From TMED69 sp964642505 (GTDB lineage: Bacteria > Pseudomonadota > Gammaproteobacteria > Ga0077536): DNA of 15,547 bases. Shown here one piece after another: positions 8,015 through 15,137 of this stretch. Positions within the stretch are counted from its first letter, which is position 1; each line of letters begins with the position of its first letter. The notes beneath the pieces were generated by a model, which saw nothing but the letters and a program-made list of their open reading frames with translations, did not search any database and had not been told where the DNA came from. Location: positions 1 through 15,547 of the forward strand of contig CAZXQY010000063.1 in assembly GCA_964642505.1 (NCBI GenBank), in the 5' to 3' direction. The translations under genes and the position numbers were made by a program.

Positions 8015-9121
8015 CTACTCCTCTAATATCGAATCTCGTCGAATAGCGCTGGCATTTCGCAGACCCAACGGGTCTCGTCTCGCATCATCCAGGATCTCTC
8101 TCAACTCACGATAGCTATAATCGTCTTTCTTCTTCACGCGCTCGCTAAACTCCCGTGCCACGGCAAGAATGAAGCCCAACAATAAGCCGAGAGTCACACC
8201 CATTATCAGCGTCATCAGTCTACCGCGTGCGTTTGGTGTTTCAGGTGGATCGGGTTGGTCAATGACAGTGATGGTAGGGCTATTTCGAACTTGATCGATT
8301 CGTGCCTGCTCGTATGCCTGTGCCATGGCGCTCACGAGGTCTTGCTTCATGATCACTCTACGCAGTAGGCGGTCGTGCTCGAATTGAAGGTAGGGCGAGT
8401 TATCGAACTGTCGATTCTCATCGAGAAACACCTTGAGTGAATCCTCTGCTGTCAACAATTCTGCCTGTAGCTGCCTGAGCCTCCCCTCTGAGAAGTCGCC
8501 TTCTGCGGATGCCTGGGATTGTCGAGTTTTCAAGTCGAAATCAGTAATCAGTTCAAGGAGTCGACGACCGATGCTAGCAGAAATCTCAGGATCACTAGTG
8601 CGGATATTCACTGTGACTACACTTGTAGCTAGGGCAAAACTGGTAGAGATAGCTCCTACAAGCGCGTCCCTGGTTATTGCATGCCTAATTTCCGGCACTT
8701 GGGTTTCAATCTGGAAATGCTCGGAGAGATCAACCGTCCTAGTTCCGTCAGCTGTGGGAACATCGACTCCCAAAAGCACGATTTGGTCCAGGATATTCCT
8801 TGACTCTAGAAGGTTCTGATAGAATTGCGGGGAGCGGTCAGAGGAGCCCGCACTCGGGAAAGAGAATCCAAATTGTTGTGCCAGACTTGACGCTCCGGAG
8901 AGTCCTCCCCGGTCACCTTGATTAGTAGATAAGAATGAAGCGGTTGCGGTGTAGTCGAACTTGGCCGTGAGTGCGAGGAAAAGGGCGATCAGTGTACTTA
9001 TGAATGTCGAGGCAATGATTATGCGTCGCCGTCTGAATAGGAGGTTTACCAAGTCAACAAGTGAGATTTCGTGACCGTACGACATCTGCTCTGCGGGCTT
9101 CTGGGTAACTTCCGAATTCAC
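8015..9121 (-). CDS. Wzz/GumC-like polysaccharide chain-length regulator
   Basis: A 368-residue polysaccharide co-polymerase with the usual two-membrane-helix design: cytoplasmic N-terminus ISLVDLVNLLFRRRR (19-33), first helix at about 34-53, a long periplasmic domain (55-300) with a coiled-coil-prone stretch at 205-275, a Pro-rich motif QPDPPETPNARGR (289-301), and second helix at about 302-321. A charged cytoplasmic tail of about 47 residues follows. It would set the length of the polymer made by a Wzy-type polymerase, which is not in the window. No tyrosine-kinase Walker motifs follow the second helix, so it is the Wzz or PCP-1-like type rather than a fused BY-kinase. The start is GTG at 9121 with GAGG 10 bases upstream. 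It probably forms an operon with the GT4 gene. Confidence 0.88.
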   Translation of the reverse strand: MNSEVTQKPAEQMSYGHEISLVDLVNLLFRRRRIIIASTFISTLIALFLALTAKFDYTATASFLSTNQGDRGGLSGASSLAQQFGFSFPSAGSSDRSPQFYQNLLESRNILDQIVLLGVDVPTADGTRTVDLSEHFQIETQVPEIRHAITRDALVGAISTSFALATSVVTVNIRTSDPEISASIGRRLLELITDFDLKTRQSQASAEGDFSEGRLRQLQAELLTAEDSLKVFLDENRQFDNSPYLQFEHDRLLRRVIMKQDLVSAMAQAYEQARIDQVRNSPTITVIDQPDPPETPNARGRLMTLIMGVTLGLLLGFILAVAREFSERVKKKDDYSYRELREILDDARRDPLGLRNASAIRRDSILEE

Positions 9122-9209
9122 GTTATGTTTACCTCAACCTGGAAAGGCAGGAACCTAGTTGGTCTAACATATTGCGCAAAGGATGTGCGAGCGGTTCGGA
9201 GGCCTCGAA

Positions 9210-9324
9210 ATTCCTTTCCGGCCTCGGGTCGAATCCGTCCCTGGCACTCATTTTCCATGATCAATAAAATAACACCGAGGTGATAGGGGATGACAACTGT
9301 TCACGAAGTATTCCTTTCCGGCCT
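9210..9324. repeat. Pair of 15-base direct repeats in a divergent promoter region
   Basis: ATTCCTTTCCGGCCT occurs at 9210-9224 and again, identical, at 9310-9324, exactly 100 bases apart. Both lie in the 281-base space between the divergent chain-length regulator and CMP-nonulosonate synthetase genes. The first copy follows a GAGGCCTC palindrome (9199-9206) and is followed by another GGCCTCG. They may be operator sites for a shared regulator, or a duplication scar; nothing in the window decides this. Confidence 0.45.
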
Positions 9325-9402
9325 TTAGGCAGTTGTATTCAAGGTATATCTTACGGGCTACCAATCTGACCCCGAATTTCCTGCGATAGACACCCTAGAT
9401 CT

Positions 9403-10620
9403 TTGACTATTCCTGTATCATTCTCTGAGACAGTGGCTGTCATTCCAGCCCGCGGAGGCTCAAAAGGGCTTCCTCGGAAGAACGTGCTCGGCCTTGCTGG
9501 AAAACCGTTAATTTCGCACACCATAGCTCACGCTTTAGGAGCTAGTACTGTTGACCGAGTATATGTGTCAACTGATGATCCTGAAATCTCAGGAATTGCT
9601 TCTAATGCAGGTGCCTTAGTCATTGATCGGCCTGACGAGCTAAGTGGTGATGAGACAACGACTGAGCAAGTATTGGACCACGCTTTTCGTGTGATGCTAG
9701 ACCAATATGATCTTGATCCGGAGATTGTTGTGCTTCTCCAGTGCACGTCACCCATACGCAGACCAGACGATATCGATGCCGCTGTACACATGGTGTCTAG
9801 CGGGAGATTCGATTCTATCGTTTCAGTGTCGTCATCACATCACTTGATATGGAGATTAGAGGATGATCAAGCAAGGGCCATAACGTATGATCCGCTGAAT
9901 CGACCTAGGAGGCAGGAGATGGCCAGGCAGTTTGTGGAAAATGGTTCTTTGTACGCCTTCAAACTTAAGGGTCTCAGGGAAGCGGGCTCGAGGCTTCATG
10001 GTAAGATCGGGATGCATGTCATGGGCCCTTGGTCTTTTATTGAGATAGATTCGCAGACGGATTTCGAGCTTTGTGAGTGGGTTCTTGGGCGCCAAGGATC
10101 CACTAGTCTGCCTAGTGCAGATCATCTCAGACGTATTAAGACGGTAGTCCTGGACTTTGATGGAGTCATGACGGATAACCGAGTGATTGTTCTACAGGAT
10201 GGAAACGAAGCTGTCTCGTGTAGCAGGGGTGACGGACTGGGTATTGAGCAACTATTGGCTGAAGGTGTTTCCGCTCTTGTTTTGTCGACTGAAGCTAACC
10301 CTGTAGTCCAGGCTCGTTGCACGAAACTGGGTATCCCTTGTGTACAGAATCTAGGGGGAAACAAGGTTCGAGCATTTCGAGAATACTTGAGCGAAAATCA
10401 CTTAAGTGCGGATGATGTTCTCTACTTGGGCAATGATGTAAATGATCTTGAGTGTCTGGATTTAGCTGGACTAGCGGCTGTAGTTTCGGACGCTCACCCC
10501 ATGGTCCTAAGTGTAGCGGATTGGGTCTTGGAGTCCGTTGGGGGAGGGGGCGCAGTTAGAGAGGTTACAGACCAAATTGTTCAGGCGCGACAACTTATCC
10601 CTGGTGACTCGATTAAGTGA
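9403..10620 (+). CDS. neuA: CMP-nonulosonate synthetase fused to a KdsC-like HAD phosphatase
   Basis: A 405-residue two-domain protein. Residues 10-230 are an acylneuraminate cytidylyltransferase: IPARGGSKGLPRKN (14-27, CTP loop), LLQCTSPIRRPDDI (111-124), FVENGSLYAF (177-186) and IEIDSQTDFEL (213-223, metal site). They join a nonulosonic acid such as sialic or legionaminic acid to CMP. Residues 245-395 are a HAD phosphatase of the KdsC type: VVLDFDGVMTDN (248-259) with D251 and D253, STE (295-297), K321, and YLGNDVNDLEC (341-351). All catalytic residues are present, so the domain could remove the phosphate from a 9-phosphorylated nonulosonate. The same architecture occurs in vertebrate CMAS. 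The first possible start is TTG 9403; GTG 9433, beginning MAVIPARGG, fits family ends as well. Neither has a clear Shine-Dalgarno. The partner NeuB lies beyond the AT-rich pair. Confidence 0.87.
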   Translation: MTIPVSFSETVAVIPARGGSKGLPRKNVLGLAGKPLISHTIAHALGASTVDRVYVSTDDPEISGIASNAGALVIDRPDELSGDETTTEQVLDHAFRVMLDQYDLDPEIVVLLQCTSPIRRPDDIDAAVHMVSSGRFDSIVSVSSSHHLIWRLEDDQARAITYDPLNRPRRQEMARQFVENGSLYAFKLKGLREAGSRLHGKIGMHVMGPWSFIEIDSQTDFELCEWVLGRQGSTSLPSADHLRRIKTVVLDFDGVMTDNRVIVLQDGNEAVSCSRGDGLGIEQLLAEGVSALVLSTEANPVVQARCTKLGIPCVQNLGGNKVRAFREYLSENHLSADDVLYLGNDVNDLECLDLAGLAAVVSDAHPMVLSVADWVLESVGGGGAVREVTDQIVQARQLIPGDSIK

Positions 10621-10728
10621 AGGCATACCAATAGAAACTATTGAGTTAGGCACTTATGTAGTCGGGCCAGGATAGCCTCCTGTTCTCCCCCGTAATGATC
10701 GAAATTCAGGTGCTATTGGAGTTGGGTG

Positions 10729-10755
10729 GCTGAAGGAGAAGCGGGGCTCTTCAGC
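10729..10755. terminator. Hairpin between convergent genes
   Basis: GCTGAAG (10729-10735) pairs perfectly with CTTCAGC (10749-10755), extended by AG/CT after a one-base bulge, around a short GC-rich loop. It lies between the ends of the convergent neuA-type and SDR genes, where a bidirectional terminator would be expected. No T-run follows on either strand, so it is not a classical intrinsic terminator. A weaker AT-rich hairpin, CAATAG-AAA-CTATTG, sits at 10629-10643 just after the neuA stop. Confidence 0.35.
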
Positions 10756-10812
10756 ACTACTATGCTAGATCTCCAAAGCCTTATTTACCACTTATCAATC
10801 ATATTCTGTAAA

Positions 10813-11670
10813 CTACCATACTGTTCTTCCGCCATCTACAATTAGATTATGTCCTGTCATATAAGAACTTGCTTTTGAGCAAGCAAACACCACAGCTCCT
10901 TTGTATTCATCTGCGTTGGCCATTCTGCCCATAGGTATAAGATTTGTTATATTGGTTATAAAATCACTAGGATGATTATCATACACTCCTCCTGGGCTCA
11001 AGGAATTAACTCGTATATTTTTCGTGGCTAAATATGTAGCTAAATATTTAGTCATTCCAACAACAGCCCATTTGGCCGCAGAATAAAAGATCGGCTTTAC
11101 ATCCTGACTTTCCCAGTCTTCAGAATCATGTTTTTTATATATTCTCTGGTCTGGAGCGATAACTCCTAGATCTGAAGCTATGTTTAAAATCACTCCACCT
11201 TCTCTACAATACTTACCTTCTGCTCCAGTATCTAACATCTTATTTACAACAATTTGGGAAGTTAAGAAACAACCATTAACTGTAACATCAAGTCCTTCTT
11301 GAAAATACGAACCCGGCATACTTTCAAACCTATTATTCTCTACCATGGAATACCATTCACCTTCACTATCTGATCGTACCTTGGGATTTCTAGCGGCATT
11401 ATTTATTAGTATATCTATCTGTTCTATATCATCACAAGCATCTGTAATAGATGTTATGTCTGTTACATCTATAAAACAGCCCCGAGCTCTTTCTCCATCA
11501 TAAGTATTGTTTAATTGTTCAGACTTCTTATGGGCTCTGTCTTCAACATAATCCGCTAGAATAACATTCCCACCGAACTCTAAAATGGCTTCTGCATGTC
11601 TTTCACCCAATAGCCCGCCCCCTCCCGTGATCAGGGCGGTTTTGCCTGTTAAATCAAATAAATCTCTCAT
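10813..11670 (-). CDS. SDR family oxidoreductase (PtmA-like)
   Basis: A 285-residue classical short-chain dehydrogenase/reductase. It has the nucleotide-binding TGGGGLLG (15-22), an acidic residue after strand 2 (ILADY, 37-41, favouring NAD), NNAA (90-93), the catalytic Ser in NIASD (S166), the YSAAK pair (Y196, K200), and SLSPGGV (223-229) after the active site. The GGGGLLG glycine loop with NVILAD and a long insert at 170-195 resembles PtmA and related oxidoreductases of flagellin or nonulosonic-acid sugar loci, so a step on a nonulosonate precursor is plausible; that is inference. It starts at ATG 11670. Codon use is rich in ATA, TTA and AGA, and the DNA is markedly more AT-rich than neuA (23 of 60 bases are G or C at 11041-11100), so it was probably acquired separately. 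Confidence 0.85.
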   Translation of the reverse strand: MRDLFDLTGKTALITGGGGLLGERHAEAILEFGGNVILADYVEDRAHKKSEQLNNTYDGERARGCFIDVTDITSITDACDDIEQIDILINNAARNPKVRSDSEGEWYSMVENNRFESMPGSYFQEGLDVTVNGCFLTSQIVVNKMLDTGAEGKYCREGGVILNIASDLGVIAPDQRIYKKHDSEDWESQDVKPIFYSAAKWAVVGMTKYLATYLATKNIRVNSLSPGGVYDNHPSDFITNITNLIPMGRMANADEYKGAVVFACSKASSYMTGHNLIVDGGRTVW

Positions 11671-11701
11671 TTGTCCCCATACTCGTATTGTTCTATACTA
11701 A

Positions 11702-11881
11702 TGTAGTATTGGATCCCAGATCCGCTCGCGGTGTGTTTATTGCAGTGCTACTCTTACTGCTGGCCATAGTTATTATGCTCATCGCATCCTAGAAGGTGAA
11801 AATAACTGGCTGTATAATTCCAAGCCTCTGATAGTTAGAAGAGGTGAAGATTATGGAATGGTGTTAAGGAAAATACAATAA
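11702..11881 (+). pseudogene. Possible 3' remnant of an unknown gene
   Basis: The frame is open from 11702 to the TAA at 11879-11881, but it lacks a credible start and ribosome site. From about 11771 it reads protein-like: LEGENNWLYNSKPLI (11789-11833), then RRGEDYGMVLRKIQ and stop. Base use there matches the AT-rich aminotransferase that follows, and the stop falls four bases before that gene's GGAGGAGGAG ribosome site. This is how an upstream operon gene would end, so a transfer break may have removed its 5' part. I do not recognise the family. Confidence 0.35.
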
Positions 11882-11901
11882 TTCGGAGGAGGAGAAAAAG
11901 C

Positions 11902-13056
11902 GTGGATAAGAAGTGGACATCAGGGAATGAGCAGAAATACTTATCTCAGGTATTGAGTAATGTGAAAGAAAACAGACCATTTACTGATAGATTAGAGGAG
12001 GAATTTGCAGAGAAGTATGGCGCGAAATATGCAATTGCAATGAACTCTGCAACTTCGGCTATTCATTCAGCATTAGTTGCTGCTGGAATTGAAGAAGGGG
12101 ATGAGGTCATAACAACTCCGTATACGGTTCTAGTCGATAGCGGAATTCCGATTATCCTGGGTGCAACTCCGGTATTCGCAGATATTGATTATGAAACTCA
12201 CAATATAGATCCTATATCAGTAGAGAGCAGAATAACAGAAAAGACAAAGTTTATCATTCCCGTATCTTATCATGGATTGCCATATGACATTGATGCAATA
12301 ATGAATATCGCGGACAGACACAATTTAATTGTGATCGAAGATAATGCACAGACACAATTAGCAAAGTATAAAGGTAGATTAGTTGGTCAAGATGCACACA
12401 TGACCATTTGGTCATTTGAAAGAACAAAGCATATATCAACTGGCGAAGGTGGTATGTTGACAACTAATGACGAAAACTTTGCGGTTGAAGCTAGAAAATT
12501 TGCTGGAATGGGATTTAAGAATCTAACCGCCGGAAAAAGTAAGATGGTTGCTATTACTCCAAAAGATTTTCAGCGGCCGGATTATGTTAGACATGACAGA
12601 CTTGGATTAAATTATCGCTACAATGAGTTCTGTGCTGCAATAGCAGTCGCCCAATTGGAAAGGCTCGATATGTTAGTGGAATTAAGACAACAGATAGGAA
12701 AGTTATATGATAAAGCTTTTGAAGGAACGGATTTTGAGCCTCAGGTTGTTCCAAGTGATAGGACTCATTCATATTTTACTTATGCAGTTAAATCACCATT
12801 TATAGAAACCAATGATTGGATTGAATTCTACAATAAGCACTTGAGTAATGGTGGGGATGATTTTTATGGAATGATGCAACCAGCCTATAAGGAACCAATT
12901 ATGGTCGAGCTCGGATATGCAGAAAGATATGAGAATGCATGTCCAACGACTGAGGATGTGCAACAAAGGAGTATGTTATTTAAGACTAATTATAGAACTA
13001 TCGAAGAAGCGAAAAAGTATATCGATATATTAAAAAGAACTTTAGACCAATATTAG
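11902..13056 (+). CDS. DegT/DnrJ/EryC1/StrS family PLP aminotransferase (second copy, AT-rich)
   Basis: A 384-residue sugar aminotransferase, unlike the one at 4032. Signatures: AMNSATSAIHSAL (46-58, phosphate cup), EGDEVITTPYT (65-75), VIEDNAQ (144-150, D147 on the pyridine nitrogen), and WSFERTKHISTGEGG (170-184) with K176 as the PLP lysine. Members of this branch aminate UDP- or GDP-linked 4-keto sugars, including steps toward legionaminic and pseudaminic acids. The start is GTG 11902 after a very strong GGAGGAGGAG; no nearby ATG competes. The gene is AT-rich (21 of 60 bases G or C at 12301-12360, against 32 of 60 at 14281-14340) and favours ATA, AGA and TTA codons. With the divergent SDR it forms a small foreign-looking cassette between the neuA-type and neuB-type genes. 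The exact substrate is not known. Confidence 0.87.
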   Translation: MDKKWTSGNEQKYLSQVLSNVKENRPFTDRLEEEFAEKYGAKYAIAMNSATSAIHSALVAAGIEEGDEVITTPYTVLVDSGIPIILGATPVFADIDYETHNIDPISVESRITEKTKFIIPVSYHGLPYDIDAIMNIADRHNLIVIEDNAQTQLAKYKGRLVGQDAHMTIWSFERTKHISTGEGGMLTTNDENFAVEARKFAGMGFKNLTAGKSKMVAITPKDFQRPDYVRHDRLGLNYRYNEFCAAIAVAQLERLDMLVELRQQIGKLYDKAFEGTDFEPQVVPSDRTHSYFTYAVKSPFIETNDWIEFYNKHLSNGGDDFYGMMQPAYKEPIMVELGYAERYENACPTTEDVQQRSMLFKTNYRTIEEAKKYIDILKRTLDQY

Positions 13057-13239
13057 AACATTATATGATGTACATATATCAAACGAGTCATGGTGATGGA
13101 GCCTTACATTGACATTCTGCGAGAGGCGTAGATATTGCGTGGGCTATAAATGGCGGGTGCTAAGGAAAACCTGCGAAAATGGCATGCCCATATCGGGATC
13201 AAGCGTGTAAGAAGCGATCGGTAGGTAAACGGCAATACA

Positions 13240-14094
13240 ATGCGGGGGTTGACGAATTTGTACCTAATAGCTGAAGTCGGTATAAACCATAATGGCAGTC
13301 TTAACATAGCTAAGCAGCTCATAGATGCAGCAGCGGATGCCGGTTTTGACGCTGTAAAGTTCCAGAAGCGTACTTTGGAGAGGGTATACACTAAGGAATT
13401 CCTTGATGGAGCTCGTGAAAGCCCATGGGGAACGACCCAGCGCGAGCAGAAAATGGGTTTGGAATTCGGACTGAGGGAATATCAAGAGATCGACCGCTAC
13501 TGCGAGGAAAGTGGTATCGCCTGGTCTGCTTCGGCTTGGGATATAGAGGCCTATCACTTCCTCAGAGGTTTTGATGTACCGTTTAATAAGGTCGCCTCAG
13601 CTATGCTCGGCCACCAGCCGTTTTTGCAGGAAGTCGTCGCTGAAGGAAAGAGGACCTATGTCTCAACTGGGATGGCAACATTAGAGGAGATCGATGCAGT
13701 CGTGGACCTTTTTGCTAGAGGCAATTGTCCGATTGAACTCATGCACTGCAATAGCACCTACCCGATGGTGGAAGGAGACGCCAATCTGCTCTGCATTCCC
13801 ATGTTGAAGGAACGATATGGGTGCGATGTAGGGTACTCCGGGCACGAGAGTTCGCTAATTAAGATCTGTGTGACCGCTGCCGCTCTAGGTGCTACTTCTA
13901 TCGAGCGGCATATCACCCTGGACCGAGCCATGTATGGCTCTGACCAGGCAGCATCGATAGAGTCGCGTTCCCTGAGGAGCTTTGTTGAGGCTGTCAGGCA
14001 AGTTCCTCTAATACTAGGGTCGGGAACTAAGGAACTCTCACAAGGGGAGATTGCTATTCGCAAGAAGTTGCGGATTGAGGTCCCAGCGGACTAG
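13240..14094 (+). CDS. neuB: NeuB-type nonulosonate synthase lacking the SAF domain
   Basis: A 284-residue N-acetylneuraminate synthase family barrel, which condenses a six-carbon sugar (ManNAc, a 2,4-diacetamido hexose, or a 6-phosphate form) with phosphoenolpyruvate. Motifs: IAEVGINHNGS (10-20), AVKFQK (38-43), VSTGMA (141-146), LMHCNSTYP (167-175), GYSGHE (198-203) and IERHITLDRAMYGSDQAASIE (221-241), which hold the metal, PEP and sugar contacts. Usual NeuB, LegI and PseI proteins are about 340-350 residues, with a C-terminal antifreeze-like SAF domain that reaches into the partner's active site. Here the protein stops right after the barrel (LSQGEIAIRKKLRIEVPAD), and no SAF-like frame follows before the next gene. 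It starts at ATG 13240 with a weak TAGGT upstream. The product sugar is undetermined. Confidence 0.87.
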   Translation: MRGLTNLYLIAEVGINHNGSLNIAKQLIDAAADAGFDAVKFQKRTLERVYTKEFLDGARESPWGTTQREQKMGLEFGLREYQEIDRYCEESGIAWSASAWDIEAYHFLRGFDVPFNKVASAMLGHQPFLQEVVAEGKRTYVSTGMATLEEIDAVVDLFARGNCPIELMHCNSTYPMVEGDANLLCIPMLKERYGCDVGYSGHESSLIKICVTAAALGATSIERHITLDRAMYGSDQAASIESRSLRSFVEAVRQVPLILGSGTKELSQGEIAIRKKLRIEVPAD

Positions 14095-14159
14095 TGGACC
14101 CTATGGATAAAGTATCTTGTTCTAATACTTTTTCCCCGCACATGGAGTAGGAGTGGACG

Positions 14160-14750
14160 ATGAAGGGTACTGATGCTGACCTGACTGTTCGAGACCACTT
14201 AAACGAACTTTCTTCCCTTTCCGCTGTTGTTGCTGTCGAGATGAACTCCGAGATTTCTATGCTCGCTGACAAGGTTCTCAACACAATCCGAGCTGACAGA
14301 AAGATCATGTTCTGTGGCAATGGTGGTTCGGCGGCAGACGCACAGCACATAGCTACGGAGTACGTGGTACGTTTTTCCAGAGAGAGAGGGGCCTTGCCGG
14401 CCCTGGCCCTTACCACAGACACCTCGCTCCTTACCGCCGGTGCGAATGACTACGGGTATGAAACAATCTTCGCGCGACAGTTAGAGGCACTTGGTTGCTC
14501 TGGAGACCTCCTCATTTTGCACTCCACTAGCGGTGAGTCAGATAATCTCATAATGGCTTCTAATAGAGCTCGAGACCTGGGGATCTCGACTGTTGCTCTC
14601 CTTGCAAAGGGTGGTGGCCGCCTTGCCGCTGAGGTTGATTTTGCCATGATCGTTCCAACTGACTCAACGGCACGGGCTCAGGAAATACACCTGGCAATCG
14701 AACACGTGGTCTGCGAGTTAGTCGATATAGCGATAGCAGAGGATATGTGA
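14160..14750 (+). CDS. gmhA: Sedoheptulose-7-phosphate isomerase (phosphoheptose isomerase)
   Basis: A 196-residue SIS-domain protein of GmhA length (E. coli GmhA has 192). It turns sedoheptulose 7-phosphate into D-glycero-D-manno-heptose 7-phosphate, the first step to heptose for LPS core, capsule or S-layer glycans. Motifs: FCGNGGSAADAQHIATEY (51-68), with the Ser phosphate loop and E67 matching the catalytic Glu of GmhA, ANDYGYETIFARQL (95-108), HSTSGESDN (121-129, second phosphate loop) and QEIHLAIEHVVCELVD (174-189) with H177 as the likely catalytic His. The start ATG 14160 has TAGGAG six bases upstream. It lies 65 bases after the neuB-type gene, probably co-transcribed. With the HldE-like fusion elsewhere in the window it implies an activated-heptose pathway; the bisphosphatase GmhB and an epimerase are not visible. 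Confidence 0.92.
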   Translation: MKGTDADLTVRDHLNELSSLSAVVAVEMNSEISMLADKVLNTIRADRKIMFCGNGGSAADAQHIATEYVVRFSRERGALPALALTTDTSLLTAGANDYGYETIFARQLEALGCSGDLLILHSTSGESDNLIMASNRARDLGISTVALLAKGGGRLAAEVDFAMIVPTDSTARAQEIHLAIEHVVCELVDIAIAEDM

Positions 14751-15137
14751 ACGACGTGAGGTCCATTGAGGCTGATCGCAAGGAGAGACCACGCCATTAT
14801 TTATGCCAACTTTACGTACCGACCTTCGGCCCGTATTCAAGTCCGATGGAATGTTACTCCTCTAGGTCTTGATCAAGTGATAAATCTCAAAGATAGGATT
14901 CTTTTTCGGTTAACTCAGAGACTACTTGGATCTGACAATTCTTGCGCTGGGTGGTGCACAGGGAGGATAAGCTTCACCCTCCATTTAGTTATGAGGCATT
15001 GAGTGGGATGAGGTATAGGGTTTATCAATAGCGAGTGAGGTTAGGATGTGATCTGGTTAAGAGGAGGCCACGCCACCACTCTTAGGTACATCAGTTCATC
15101 GTGCCGAAGCCTAAGCATCCTCTAGTTTCTTTAAGAT
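14751..15137. other. Non-coding spacer between the sugar locus and rel
   Basis: About 390 bases follow gmhA before the rel start. A 78-codon frame beginning with TTG at 14766 shows no recognisable motif or ribosome site, so I do not call it. Two small inverted repeats are present: GGAGG/CCTCC near 14960-14982, and TAAGAG (15058-15063) with CTCTTA (15079-15084) around a GGC-CAC-GCC mini-stem. Either may end the locus transcript or form the rel leader. No clear sigma-70 promoter is visible. Confidence 0.4.

Noticed and set aside
11813..11818. A TATAAT hexamer upstream of the second aminotransferase
   Set aside because: No -35-like hexamer at 16-18 bases, and it falls in an AT-rich stretch that reads as Tyr-Asn codons of the gene remnant; chance is likely.
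13090..13128. Short frame (MVMEPYIDILREA) after the AT-rich aminotransferase
   Set aside because: Only a dozen or so codons, without motif; it could be a gene tail at the right edge of the island, but there is too little to support it.
14109..14133. AAAGTAT...ATACTTT inverted repeat followed by Ts between the neuB-type gene and gmhA
   Set aside because: The stem has a single G-C pair and the T-run is short; too weak to call a terminator inside a probable operon.
14766..15002. A 78-codon frame starting with TTG after gmhA
   Set aside because: No Shine-Dalgarno, no recognisable motif and atypical composition; listed only as spacer.
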